From positions 56,753,718 through 56,817,717 of the forward strand of contig JALGPY010000004.1 of the NCBI GenBank assembly GCA_023055425.1: a stretch of DNA of 64,000 nucleotides, read 5' to 3'. This DNA is from Linanthus parryae. Its lineage: Eukaryota; Streptophyta; Magnoliopsida; Ericales; Polemoniaceae. The translations under genes were made by a program, and so were the position numbers. Under the pieces are notes generated by a model. It was not told the origin of the DNA, made no database searches, and saw only the letters and a list, made by a program, of their open reading frames with translations. This document shows positions 34,258 through 46,331 of this stretch, piece by piece (position 1 is the stretch's first letter; the number at the start of each line of letters is the position of its first letter).

Positions 34258-36524
34258 TGTTAACGACATGAAAATGCACGTTTTAGTATGATAATGAACT
34301 CTTCATAACTTGCTAATATGTGTAATCTATCTTTTTTATATCTCTTTCTAGACTTATGCTTGTCTTCGTAGTTTTGGTTGTTTTTACCTTGTTTTGTAGG
34401 CAAAGACATGTTTTAAACAAGAAGCTAGCTAGGGGAGAGCTTGAATGAAGAATTGAGACGCTTTGGAGGGGCCAAGAGACACGAGGAAGGAATGTGAAGG
34501 CTTAATTTGAAGAAGTCAAGTGATTAAGAGACTAAAGTTGAAGACAAAGCAACTAATTTGCAAGTTAAAGAGAAGTTTCAAGGGCTTAAATGAAGAGGAC
34601 AAGGGAAGATAGAGGCCAAAAATGAAGATTTAGAAGCCAAGAGGCCACATTACAAGGCCAAAGTTGCATCCAAGGGGTTGTTTGAGAAGAAACTAACGGA
34701 ATTGGGTGCTATGTGGCATTTTCTAAAGTTAAAAAGGGTTGATATGAATGAGTTTTAAAGGATTGGGGGTGGAGTTGCTATTTTCCATAACTTTTTAAGA
34801 AGGGTTGGGGGCCTTTTAAAGCCCCCAGAAAACTAAGGGGGGCCGAATTGAATTTTATCCAAAGTTTATAAGCAGAAGACGTCGCGTCTCTTCCTTGCGA
34901 CGCACCAGAACGAACCAGCCTCCATGGGAGGTCCTTCCAAGCTCGACACGGCCTCCAAAACCCCACCAATCTCCACCAAACTTTCCCAAATCGGTCCGAA
35001 TCTCCTCCTTGTCCAATCCTCTTCCGAACCCACTGCTCAATTCGGCCCAAAACGAAGTAATGAAAAAAGCCCCAAAATATTAGGGTCCTTGAAGCTTCGA
35101 CGAAATCGACGATGCAGAGGGTGGGAGACGAATAGGAGGGCGTAGATGAAGTCTTTGAGGCTACGAAACCCATCGAAGAACATGTATATAAGTCAAGTTG
35201 AAGAAAATTTCGGACTCTCTCCTAGACCCGACGGGTTAAACATACTGCTCTGTTTTGGGGTTCTTCATTCTCCTCTCTCTCTCTCTCCGATTTCACCAGC
35301 TTTTGGACTTGTTCTTGAGATCCTGAGCTCTCTCTTGAGCATATTCAGGGCGAAGAACAAGTGAAAGAGAAAGAGAGGGAGAGAGGAGATCAAAATAGGT
35401 CTGTTTTTAGTTAAATTGGTGCTCAGTTTTGCTGTGTATGGCTCTGTTCTTCGTTTGTGATTGCAGCAGCTGCAGAGATAGTAGTAGTAGCAGTAGAAGA
35501 AGTAGCTCTCTTGTCTTGGAAGCACTAGTTTCTAGCTAAGTGTTAGTGTTTGTTTTGAGATAAGTAGTTTGTTCTTCAATTTGTAGTTTGATGTATTGAA
35601 GTTGAATTGGTGAAAACAATTGGTTGATTCAAGTGTTGGCTATGAAAATATCATTTCTCTTTATTACTCTTGAATCTATCATGTCTAGCTAACTCAAGTG
35701 CTTAAGTGATTTGGGACTATCTAGTGCCCTAATCCTCTTATTGATTCAAGTTGAACTTCAAGGATGAATGGGTTGAATTGGGTTCCCTTGAATGCTTAAT
35801 GCAATGTTTGGATTTCTCTTGTTGAAGTATTTGATGCATTGAATATGTAGATTTGCGAATACTCTCGACTTGTTTGATTTGAATTTGCATTTGAGTGAGA
35901 GGAACTCTTCAATCCTAACTTTGAGAAATCGAGTTCTAGTTAGGTGATTTGAGTGAGAATTTACAAATCTCATTTGTTGCTTGATCTTTCATGTGGAAAC
36001 ATCTATGTGTGTTTGCATATGGTTGATGCTTGAAACACTTGAAATTTGGGAAATCTCATTTGAATAGCCTCTTTAGTGCTTGGTTAGCGTGTTGGATTTA
36101 CACACTTCTCTTGTCGCGAGTTGTATTGCAATGAGCAATCACTTCTTGAGATACTTGTCTTGTGGATTGACGCATGCATTTTGAGAACCGGGCTTGAATC
36201 TAATAGGAGGATTGGTCACTAGAGAAACCGATGATCCCTTGCCCCTATCTACTTGTCATTTCACTTAGTTTCTTGAATCGTAGCGCTAGTAGTCGTTTAC
36301 TTTGTTCTTAAACTCAAACCTCAAACTTGCTCCATCAGTTGATTTTGGTGGATTTGATAGCTTGGCAAGCTTTAAAGCCATTGAGAGTTTTTGTTTCCTT
36401 CTTTAGTTTGTCGTTTTCTAATGATAATAATTCATTGTCTAAACCTCCTCTCCTTGTGATTCGACTCCAGACTTACCGGATTATTACTTGAGACGATATC
36501 CTATAATTGGGATTTTGTCGAACA
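34258..36524 (+). repeat. 3' LTR of element C
   Basis: 2267 bp, TGTTAACGACATG...TTTTGTCGAACA, paired with 28500-30767 and followed by the CATAC duplication. Confidence 0.92.
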
Positions 36525-36529
36525 CATAC

Positions 36530-36752
36530 CCATGTGTTGGATCGTGATATCTCCAAATCAATCCAACCCCATACTAGTCTAAAGTTGATTGTCATGTTTA
36601 ATCAATATAATGGATTAAGGATGTTTAAGCATATAACATTTATATTAAAAGTACTTCATTCATGTTAACATATCTCTATATCGATAATATAATGAATAGT
36701 AAATCCATAAATTTCACAAGAAATAGATTGCCTCTAGGGCATATTTCCAACA
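36530..36752 (-). repeat. 5' LTR of element A, piece 3 of 3
   Basis: CCATGTGTTGGATCGTGATATC onward matches 2937 to 3214 of the other LTR and ends CATATTTCCAACA. The TGAAG duplication (36753-36757) then returns to F. Confidence 0.9.
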
Positions 36753-36757
36753 TGAAG

Positions 36758-36891
36758 ACACTATGGCTGCTTAGGAACCGGGTAATTAAATTGAACAGGA
36801 AGATGATGCTGAAGATGATGAAGCAGAGGAAGAAGACACTAATCAAGGAGGAGAAGATGGAGACCAGACAGATGCATATCCAAAGCCTTGA
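36758..36891 (+). pseudogene. Decayed extra ORF of element F, C-terminal tail
   Basis: Continues the frame broken at 1615. It has stops TAG (36772) and TAA (36787), then EQEDDAEDDEAEEEDTNQGG and DGDQTDAYPKP, ending at a TGA (36889-36891). The strongly acidic tail resembles C-termini of other plant-transposon-type ORFs. Confidence 0.55.
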
Positions 36892-37036
36892 TTCTAGCCT
36901 TCTTTCTACTCTATCAAAGCCTTGAAATCATTTTCAAAGCCTTGAAACTAGTCTTTCCATCCTCCAAAATTTTCTAAGTTTTTTAGTCTTTTCAAAACTT
37001 TTTAACATTTTTCCTCTATCTCTTTTGATGAAGTTC

Positions 37037-37049
37037 AAAGGGGGAGAAA
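37037..37049 (+). other. Internal polypurine tract of element F
   Basis: AAAGGGGGAGAAA, about 0.25 kb before the true PPT at 46511-46525 once array E is removed. It may be a second priming site or a relic. Confidence 0.4.
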
Positions 37050-37228
37050 TTGAGATGCTTCTAGGATAATAAGATATGCTGAAGATCAGTAAGCCTTTTG
37101 AATTGTAATACTCTGTATTTAACAAAAGGGCATTTTAGTAATTTTAGACGTGATAATTAAATTTTGGGTTGCGAGTGGTGATTCGGTTATTTTTCGGGGA
37201 TTTTAGTAAACGAGAAAATAGGGTGAGA

Positions 37229-37312
37229 ATTGGGTGTGGCACAGGTATAGGCTATCGCGGTGGTCGCTATCGCGTAAACGTCTAAAAAAATAAAAAGAAT
37301 CGCGCAAAAATT
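37229..37312 (+). other. 84-bp micro-inversion in LTR 1
   Basis: ATTGGGTGTGGCACAGG...GCGCAAAAATT here is the reverse complement of AATTTTTGCGC...CCACACCCAAT at 40504-40587 (LTR 2) and about 43749-43832 (LTR 3), with few mismatches. Confidence 0.85.
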
Positions 37313-37418
37313 AAAACCCACCTATTCATTCTTCCTTTCCTTTGTCTTCACGAACACGGCAGCGATCACCGCCGTCACTAGCATCACCGCCTTCCTCTTC
37401 CACCGCCCTCCCCTTCTC

Positions 37419-37426
37419 TATTTAAA
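37419..37426 (+). promoter_or_regulatory. TATA box of the E LTR promoter
   Basis: TATTTAAA after a pyrimidine-rich CCGCCCTCCCCTTC stretch, conserved at 40723-40730 and 43969-43976 in the other two LTRs. A CT-rich leader follows. Position and conservation suggest the U3 promoter. Confidence 0.5.
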
Positions 37427-39111
37427 CCCAGCTCCTCCACCCCCTGGCACACAACCACAGCTGCCAACACTCTCTCTCTCTCTCGTCTCTGTCTTCTCCG
37501 AAGAACAACCACCACAACCACCGGCACCACCATCACCAACTTCGCCACCAAAACCTCCACCCACTGGTTCTGTCATGTCTCACTCTCCATCCCCCTCTCT
37601 GCCTCTCTGAAAATCAGAAACAAGAGCAGCAGCAGCAGCGGCTGAAACCAACCACCGTTGCTGCCACAGTCGGGGAACCACCCAAACCATCACCACGTCC
37701 ATTTCATATCTCCGCCTCTTTCATTCTCCCTCCACCTGTCTGTTTCAACTTGAAAGAAGGCCAAAGAAGCAGAGAAACTAGCAGCAGAAGTAGCAGAGAC
37801 TGCACCCGCCATCTCTGCCGCCGTCCTCCATGGCTTCCGGCCAGAAGCTCGGACTGAGTGACCCGGTGCCACCAGCCCTTCCTTATCTGCTTCTATCAAC
37901 TCCTAGAGGTCCGATTGAACTCGGGGAAGCTTCGGACAAGGCCAGAACCCACCGGAGAAAGCCCTTCGACCTCCATCTCTGGCCATGTTTCTCGGCGACT
38001 TTCGAGGGCTCGACCCGTCGCGTTCTTCGTCCATTTCTGACGTTTCTTCAGCTAGGTATGCTATAAATCTTCCTAATAGTTGTTTTTAGGTGTTAAAATC
38101 ATGTTTTTACAACCCAAAATCGTGTTTTGATCGGGTTTGAAGTGAGGGTTCATCGTGGGTTATGTTTGGGGGGCCGAATTGCCTTTTCAGAAACTTGGGG
38201 AAGGGTGCTTGTTATAGTCTATCTGGAACTTAGGGGGGGGGCTGCCTACAGTTTATTTATTCTATACTCAATATTGATTTGATTAAGTATTTATAATGTT
38301 TTATTAAAATTATGTTGATTTGTTCTAGTAATGGGTTATAAAAATTCACTATCATGGAAACTAACATATTTTCGAGTACATGCAAAATATTGTCCTAATT
38401 ATTTATTAGATGTCGCATTTCATTTAAATGAAAAGTGGTTCTCAAATAAGGTATTAAGCTTTTACCAACAAAAAAATATTTGTCTAAAATTAAGTGTTAT
38501 CTTATTTAGAAATAATCTTTATAGCTAAAATAATTCTTTATAAATAACAGTTGCTCTTTTCCTGTTATTGCTATAAATATAATTGTAATTGTTTCCAAAT
38601 ATTATTTTTCTATAAGTATTTATGAAGGTTGTTTTAATTGAATTCACTTTCCAAAATAGTTCTTAATACATATTTGTGAGTATGTGACTTAGAGAAGGAT
38701 TTTACTTGGAAATTCTGAGACCTGAACTTAGTTTCCGACCAGACGAGCATTGTTTTATTGTTGTTGTGACTATAGAATTGGTGATTGTCGACGACAGGTT
38801 AGCAGACGAGGACTCCTACCATCCGTAAGAGCTGTATGTGATAATTGTTGTTCAATAAGGTGAGATTACATGCTTAGCCTAGCGTGCCTAGCTTCTTTCG
38901 TGTCATACTTTGACTTTATTTTTCTGTCTCAAAATATATATTTGTGGATTACATTTGTCGAACGTGATTTTATACTTGTCTAAAAACTGTATTGTTATGT
39001 GTTTCTTCCTTTCAAACTTTGACTTGTAATTACTGTTCTCGGAAACTCTCACGAAATAATAATTCGCTAATAACGTAATGTGGAACACCGCACGTACCAG
39101 ATTCGGTTACT

Positions 39112-39250
39112 ATTTGGGAGGCCCTTTGTTGGCCACTGTTATTAAGGAGGCCCTTTGTTGTCCATTGGTATTTGGGAGGCTCTTTGTTGGCCATTGAGGA
39201 GGCCCTTTGTTGGCCATTGTCATTAAGGAGGCCATTTGTTGGCCATTACT
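39112..39250 (+). repeat. Minisatellite in LTR 1 of E
   Basis: Five variants of GGAGGCCCTTTGTTGGCCATT with short spacers. The same place has three units in LTR 2 (42414-42494) and LTR 3 (45661-45741). Confidence 0.85.
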
Positions 39251-39833
39251 GTTTCCGGTACTGTGCGTGATAACTGGATTCTTTGATTCTATATTCGAAA
39301 GATGATAAATGGATTCGTATTCTGTTTGGAAAAAGAAAACATAAGAAGGACTTAATTGAAATGTTTACAGCTCTGGATATTGTCATCCGTAATATGGTTA
39401 TCACTGTTGCTTTTACCGTTGCAAACTTTGATAAAGTTTTACTTATTCTCTGTCACTTTTACTTCATTTAATTTATGTCTCAGCAGTTTATATTATCTTT
39501 CCCTGTTTTACATGCTAAGGTGTAGCTCACTCAGTATTTATTGCTGACTTTGAAAACTGCGGTTCTTGTTGTTTTTCTTCCCACCGCAGGTCTAGGAGCT
39601 GGAACTTAACGAATAGAAGGGGCACGAGACTCACCTAGACTGATAATGTCATAATTAGTTTCTAGTTTTGTTAAGTTATTTTGTAATAATAAGCACCTTT
39701 TGTATAAGACTCTTGTTTAATGTTTAATAATATAAGTTCTTGTTGTGGAATATACATTGCTTTTGATCTCCGCCACTTCTATTAAGCATCGCCCTCCCGG
39801 TCTTGTCCCGAGCCGGATAAAGGGGTTGTTGCA

Positions 39834-40374
39834 GGTGGTATCAGAGCAAATCTTTCCACTATAGGGATTAAAACATGTAGGGTAATCTTAAAATGAACAT
39901 AGGTCAAGATAAAATACGGAAAAGCCGGGTATCTGGAGAGTTATTATTTACTTTCCCTTTACTTGATTAGTTGCAGGTGTGACCCTGTTTCGTGTTGGGG
40001 CCCTAGTGCTGATTCAGACATATGTTTGCATTTCTATTTGTTGGTTATTCTCTGTGTATCTTGATGGGATATGTTATGTGATTGGTTGCTATTACCTATT
40101 CACTGGTTGTGACAAGTTTCTTAAGGACCTGATTATGTGGAAGTTCATGTGGATGTTTCTTAAAGTGTGTTACTTGCTCAAATCTTACCTGCTAGTTTGA
40201 AATTGGACTAGGGTAATAATCCTATGTGACGTACGAGTAAACCTTGTGGCGTGTCCTTGTACTTAAATTGTATTGATGGCCTTCTAGGCATTATAGCATG
40301 AGCGGTGACTCTAGGACCCGAAACCTGTTCTGACTCGAGCTTCGAGGACGAAGCTCATTATAAGGGGGGAAGGA
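39834..40374 (+). other. Interior 1 of array E
   Basis: 541 bp. PBS TGGTATCAGAGC at 39836-39847. A 73-codon ORF at 39979-40200 is hydrophobic; it is truncated at its start in the second interior and matches no family. The perfect hairpin GAGCTTCG-AGGA-CGAAGCTC lies at 40337-40356 and the PPT AAGGGGGGAAGGA at 40362-40374. Confidence 0.85.
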
Positions 40375-43079
40375 TGTAATACTCCGTATTTAACAAATGG
40401 GTAATTTAGTAATTTTAGACGTTATAATTAAATTTTGGGTTGCGAGTGGTGATTCGGTTATTTTTCGGGGATTTTAGTAAACGATAAAATAGGGTGAGAA
40501 TTTTAATTTTTGCGCGATTCTTTTAATTTTCTAGACGTTTACGCGATAGCGACCACCGCGATAGCCTATACCTGTGCCACACCCAATCATTATTCCATTT
40601 CATATATTTAAATGAGAAAACCCACCTATTCATTCTTCCTTTCCTTTGTCTTCACAACCACGGCAGCGATCACCGCCCTCACTAGCATCACCGCCTCCCT
40701 CTTCCACCGCCCTCCCCTTCTCTATTTAAACCCAACTCCTCCACCCCCCTGGCACACAACCACAACTGCCACAACTCTCTCTCTCGTCTCTGTCTTCTCC
40801 GACGAACAACCACCACAACCACCGGCACCACCATCACCAACTTCGCCACCAACACCTCCACCCAATGGTTCTGTCATGTCTCACTCTCCATCCCCCTCTC
40901 TGCCTCTCTGAAAATCAGAAACAAGAGCAGCAGCAGCAGCGGCTAAAACCAACCACCGCTGCTGCCAGCGTCGGGGAACAACCCGAACCATCACAACGTC
41001 CATTTCATATTTCCGCCTCTTTCATTCTCCCTCCTTCTCTCTGTTTCAACTTGAAAGAAGGCCAAAGAAGCAGAGAAACTAGCAGCAGAAGTAGCAGAGA
41101 CCGCACCCGCCATCTCTGCCGCCGTCCTCCATGGTTTCCGGCCAGAAGCTCGGCCTGAGTGACCTGGTGCCACCCACCCTTCCTTATCTTCTTCTATCAA
41201 CTCCTGGAGGTCCGATTGAACTCGGGGAAGCTTCGGACAAGGCCAGAACCCACCGGAGAAAGCCCTTCGACCTCCATTTCTGGCCATGTTTCTCGGCGAC
41301 TTTCGACGGCTCGACCCGTCGCGTTCTTCGTCAATTTCTCACGTTTCTTTTGCTAGGTATGCTATAAATCTTCCTAATAGTTGTTTTTAGGTGTTAAAAT
41401 CATGTTTTTACAACCCAAAATCGTGTTTTGATCGGGTTTGAAGTGAGGGTTCATCATGGGTTATGTTTGGGGGGCCGAATTGCCTTTTCAGAAACTTGGG
41501 GAAGGGTGCTTGTTATAGTCTATCTGGAACTTAGGGGGGGCTGCCTGCATTTTATTTATTCTATACTCCATATTGAATTGATTAAGTATTTATAATGTTT
41601 TATTAAAATTATGTTGATGTGTTCTAGTAATGGGTTATAATAATTCACTATCTTGGAAACTAACATATTTTTGAGTACATGCAAAATATTGTCCTAATTA
41701 TTTATTAGACGTCGCATTTCATTTAAATAAAAAGTTGTTCTCAAATAAGGTATTAAGCTTTTACCAACAAAAAAATATTTGTTTAAAATTAAGTGTTATC
41801 TTATTTAGAAATAATCTTTATAGCTAAAATAATTCTTTATAAATAACAGTTGCTCTTTTCCTGTTATTGCTATAAATATAATTGTAATTGTTTCCAAATA
41901 TTATTTTTCTATAAGTATTTATGAAGGTTGTTTTAATTGAATTCACTTTCCAAAATAGTTCTTAATACATATTTGTGAGTATGTGACTTAGAGAAGGATT
42001 TTACTGGGAAATTCTGAGACCTGAACTTAGTTTCCGACCAGACGAGCATTGTTGTATTATTGTTGTGACTATAGAATTGGTGATTGTCGACGAAAGGTTA
42101 GCAGACGAGGACTCCTACCATCCGTAAGAGCTGTATGTGATAATTGTTGTTCAATAAGGTGAGATTACATGCTTAGCTTAGCGTGCCTAGCTTCTTTCAT
42201 GTCATACTTTGACTTTATTTTCTGTCTCAAAATATATATTTGTGGATTACATTTGTCGAACGTGATTTTATACTTGTCTCAAAACTGTATTGTTATGTGT
42301 TTCTTCCTGTCAAACTTTGACTTGTAATTACTGTTCTCGGAAACTCTCACGAAATAATATTTCGCTAACAACGTAAAGTGGAACACCGCACGTACCAGAT
42401 TCGGTTACTATTTGGGAGGCCCTTTGTTGGCCACTGTTATTAAGGAGGCCCTTTGTTGGCCATTGTCATTGAGGAGGCCCTTTGTTGGCCATTACTGTTT
42501 CCGGTACTGTGCGTGATAACTGGATTCTTTGATTCTATATTCGAAAGATGATAAATGGATTCGTATTCTGTTTGGAAAAAGAAAACATAAGAAGGACTTA
42601 ATTGAAATGTTTACAGCTCTGGATATTGTCATCCGTAATATGGTTATCACTGTTGCTTTTACCGTTGCAAACTTTGATAAAGTTTTACTTATTCTGTGTC
42701 ACTTTTACTTCATTTAATTTATGTCTCGGCAGTTTATATTATCTTTCCCTGTTTTACATGCTAAGGTGTAGCTCACTCAGTATTTATTGCTGACTTTGAA
42801 AACTGCGGTTCTTGTTGTTTTTCTTCCCACCGCAGGTCTAGGAGCTGGAACCTAATGAATAGAAGGGGCACGAGACTCACCTAGACTGATAATGTCATAA
42901 TTAGTTTCTAGTTTTGTTAAGTTATTTTGTAATAATAAGCACCTTTTGTATAAGACTCTTGTTTAATGTTTAATAATATAAGTTCTTGTTGTGGAATATA
43001 CATTGCTTTTGATCTTCGCCACTTCTATTAAGCATCGCCCTCCCGGTCTTGTCCCGAGCCGGATAAGGGGGTTGTTGCA
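40375..43079 (+). repeat. LTR 2 (shared, central) of array E
   Basis: 2705 bp. It serves as 3' LTR of the first interior and 5' LTR of the second. It shares with LTR 3 the non-inverted segment, the extra 29 bp and the three-unit minisatellite. Its last 300 bases share several positions with LTR 1 against LTR 3. Confidence 0.92.
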
Positions 43080-43619
43080 GGTGGTATCAGAGCAGTTCTT
43101 TCCACTATAGGGATTAAAACCTCTTTGGTAATCTTAAAATGAACATAGGTCAAGATAAAATACGGAAAAGCCGGGTATCTGGGGAGTTATTATTTACTTT
43201 GCCCTTACTTTATTAGTTGCAGGTGTGACCCTGTTTCGTGTGGGGCCCTAGTGCTGATTCAGACATATGTTTGCATTTCTATTTGTTGGTTATTCTCTGT
43301 GTATCTTGATGGGATATGTTATGTGATTGGTTGCTATTACCTATTCACTGGTTGTGACAAGTTTCTTAAGGACCTGATTATGTGGAAGTTCATGTTGATG
43401 TTTCTTAAAGTGTTTTACTTGCTCAAATCATTCCTGCTAGTTTGAAATTGGACTAGGGTAATAATCCTATGTGACGTACGAGTAAACCTTGTGGCGTGTC
43501 CTTGTACTTAAATTGTATTGATGGCCTTCTAGGCATTATAGCATGAGCGGTGACTCTAGGACCCGAAACCTGTTCTGACTCGAGCTTCGAGGACGAAGCT
43601 CATTATAAGGGGGGAAGGA
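43080..43619 (+). other. Interior 2 of array E
   Basis: 540 bp, almost identical to interior 1. PBS at 43082-43093, hairpin around 43581-43600, PPT at 43607-43619. No coding capacity. Confidence 0.85.
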
Positions 43620-46326
43620 TGTAATACTCCGTATTGAACAAAAGGGTAATTTAGTAATTTTAGACGTTATAATTAAATTTTGGGTTGCGAGTGGTGATTC
43701 GGTTATTTTTCGGGGATTTTAGTAAACGAGAAAATAGGGTGAGAATTTTAATTTTTGCGCGATTCTTTTTATTTTTCTAGACGTTTACGCGATAGCGACC
43801 ACCGCGATAGCCTATACCTGTGCCACACCCAATCATTATTCCATTTCATATATTTAAATGAGAAAACCCACCTATTCATTCTTCCTTTCCTTTGTCTTCA
43901 CAACCACGGCAGCGATCACCGCCCTCACTAGCATCACCGCCTCCCTCTTCCACCGCCCTCCCCTTCTCTATTTAAACCCAACTCCTCAACCCCCCCTGGC
44001 ACACAACCACAGCTGCCACCACTCTCTCTCTCGTCTCTGTCTTCTCCGACAAACAACCACCACAACCACCGGCACCACCATCACCAACTTCGCCACCAAC
44101 ACCTCCACCCACTGGTTCTGTCATGTCTCACTCTCCATCCCCCTCTCTGCCTCTCTGAAAATCAGAAACAAGAGCAGCAGCAGCAGCGGCTAAAACCAAC
44201 CACCGCTGCTGCCACCGTCGGGGAACCACCCGAACCATCACAACGTACATTTCATATTTCCGCCTCTTTCATTCTCCCTCCTTCTCTCTATTTCAACTTG
44301 AAAGAAGGCCAAAGAAGCAGAGAAACTAGCAGCAGAAGTAGCAGAGACCGCACCCGCCATCTCTGCCGCCGTCCTCCATGGTTTCCGGCCAGAAGCTCGG
44401 CCTGAGTGTCCCGGTGCCACCCACCCTTCCTTATCTGCTTCTATCAACTCCTGGAGGTCCGATTGAACTCGGGGAAGCTTCGGACAACGCCAGAACCCAC
44501 CGGAGAAAGCCCTTCGACCTCCATCTCTGGCCATGTTTCTCGGCGACTTTAGACGGCTCGACCCGTCGCGTTCTTCGTCCATTTCTCACGTTTCTTCAGC
44601 TAGGTATGCTATAAATCTTCCTAATAGTTGTTTTTAGGTGTTAAAATCATGTTTTTACAACCCAAAATCGTGTTTTGATCGGGTTTGAACTGAGGGTTCA
44701 TCATGGGTTATGTTTGGGGGGCCGAATTGCCTTTTCAGAAACTTGGGGAAGGGTGCTTGTTATAGTCTATCTGGAACTTAGGGGGGGGCTGCCTACAGTT
44801 TATTTATTATATACTCCATATTGATTTGATTAAGTATTTATAATGTTTTATTAAAATTATGTTGATGTGTTCTAGTAATGGGTTATAATAATTCACTATC
44901 TTGGAAACTAACATATTTTTGAGTACATGCAAAATATTGTCCTAATTATTTATTAGATGTCGCATTTCATTTAAATAAAAAGTGGTTCTCAAATAAGGTA
45001 TTAATCTTTTACGAACAAAAAATATTTGTTTAAAATTAAGTGTTATCTTATTTAGAAATAATCTGTATAGCTAAAATAATTCTTTATAAATAACAGTTGC
45101 TCTTTTCCTGTTATTGCTATAAATATAATTGTAATTGTTTCCAAATATTATTTTTCTATAAGTATTTATGAAGGTTGTTTTAATTGAATTCACTTTCCAA
45201 AATAGTTCTTAATACATATTTGTGAGTATGTGACTTAGAGAAGGATTTTACTGGGAAATTCTGAGACCTGAACTTAGTTTCCGACCAGACGAGCATTGTT
45301 TTATTGTTGTTGTGACTATAGAATCGGTGATTGTCGACGAAAGGTTAGCAGACGAGGACTCCTACCATCCGTAAGAGCTGTATGTGATAATTGTTGTTCA
45401 ATAAGGTGAGATTACATGCTTAGCTTAGCGTGCCTAGCTTCTTTCATGTCATACTTTGACTTTATTTTCTGTCTAAAAATATATATTTGTGGATTACATT
45501 TGTCGAACGTGATTTTATACTTGTCTCAAAACTGTATTGTTATGTGTTTCTTCCTGTCAAACTTTGACTGGTAATTACTGTTCTCGGAAACTCTCACGAA
45601 ATAATATTTCGCTAACAACGTAAAGTGGAACACCGCACGTACCAGATTCGGTTACTATTTGGGAGGCCCTTTGTTGGCCACTGTTATTAAGGAGGCCCTT
45701 TGTTGGCCATTGTCATTGAGGAGGCCCTTTGTTGGCCATTACTGTTTCCGGTACTGTGCGTGATAACTGGATTCTTTGATTCTATATTCGAAAGATGATA
45801 AATGGATTCGTATTCTGTTTGGAAAAAGAAAACATAAGAAGGACTTAATTGAAATGTTTACAGCTCTGGATATTGTCATCCGTAATATGGTTATCACTGT
45901 TGCTTTTACCGTTGCAAACTTTGATAAAGTTTTACTTATTCTCTGTCACTTTTACTTCATTTAATTTATGTCTCAGCAGTTTATATTATCTTTCCTTGTT
46001 TTACATGCTAAGGTGTAGCTCACTCAGTATTTATTGCTGACTTTGAAATCTGCGGTTCTTGTTGTATTTCTTCCCACAGCAGGTCTAGGAGCTGAAACTT
46101 AAGGAATAGAAGGGGCACGAGACTCACCTAGACTGATAATGTCATAATTAGTTTCTAGTTTTGTTAAGTTATTTTGTAATAATAAGCACCTTTTGTATAA
46201 GACTCTTGTTTAATGTTTAATAATATAAGTTCTTGTTGTGGAATATACATTGCTTTTGATCTCCGCCACTTCTATTAAGCATCGCCCTCCCGGTCTTGTC
46301 CTGAGCCGGATAAGGGGGTTGTTGCA
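43620..46326 (+). repeat. LTR 3 of array E
   Basis: 2707 bp, ending GGGGGTTGTTGCA and followed by TGAAC and F-element sequence rather than a PBS. Confidence 0.92.
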
Positions 46327-46331
46327 TGAAC

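Larger units (their letters stand above)
28500..36524 (+). mobile_element. Element C: non-autonomous Ty3/gypsy (LARD-like) retrotransposon
   Basis: Exact CATAC duplications occur at 28495-28499 and 36525-36529. The LTRs are 2268 and 2267 bp (TGTTAAC...GTCGAACA) and very similar, with five differences in the first 80 bases and fewer beyond by eye. The PBS TTTTTGGCGCCGTTGTCGGG is the Athila/Tat type. The PPT is a G-run at 34243-34255. The 3.5-kb interior has no recognisable gag, protease, RT or integrase, only an acidic ORF I cannot assign. It must have been mobilised by another element. It is younger than A, whose LTR it splits. Confidence 0.92.
1616..36752 (-). mobile_element. Element A: Ty1/copia LTR retrotransposon, inserted in F and itself host of B, C and a MITE
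   Basis: Bounded by TGAAG duplications at 1611-1615 and 36753-36757. Both ends show the LTR termini TGTAGGG and CCAACA (plus-strand reading). The PBS for initiator-Met tRNA (9258-9270) and the PPT complement at 3215 put the element on the minus strand. Without the nested insertions it is about 9.2 kb. Its coding region is heavily decayed: short stretches match element B, but no domain is intact, and the RT YVDD motif reads YVET. A and B have clearly related LTRs and leaders, so they belong to one family. Confidence 0.9.
37104..39833 (+). repeat. LTR 1 of array E
   Basis: 2730 bp. It differs from LTRs 2 and 3 by an inverted segment at 37229-37312, by absence of about 29 bp after it, and by a longer GAGGCCCTTTGTTGGCCATT minisatellite (39112-39250, five units against three). 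A TATTTAAA box lies at 37419-37426. Confidence 0.92.
37104..46326 (+). mobile_element. Array E: tandem LTR-interior-LTR-interior-LTR of a Tekay-like non-autonomous element
   Basis: Three LTRs of 2730, 2705 and 2707 bp (TGTAATACTC...GTTGTTGCA) alternate with two nearly identical interiors (39834-40374 and 43080-43619). Outer flanks are TGAAT (37099-37103) and TGAAC (46327-46331), a TSD with one mismatch, so the array grew after a single insertion into F. Each interior has a PBS for initiator-Met tRNA, a hairpin and a PPT, but no gag-pol. The GAGGACGAAG...AAGGGGGG context before the LTR is usual for Tekay/Del chromoviruses. The interior is five times shorter than the LTR, an unusual ratio. Confidence 0.9.

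Noticed and set aside
34238..34258. G-run at 34243-34255 as an assembly gap
   Set aside because: It is exactly where the PPT of element C belongs and borders a correct LTR start, so it is a genuine PPT, though its length may be misread.
37805..38066. 78-residue ORF conserved in all three E LTRs (also 41131-41367 and 44378-44614) and its opposite-strand partner
   Set aside because: Repeated because the LTR is repeated. Differences among copies often change amino acids, and the frame lies in the LTR leader on both strands. No evidence of a protein.
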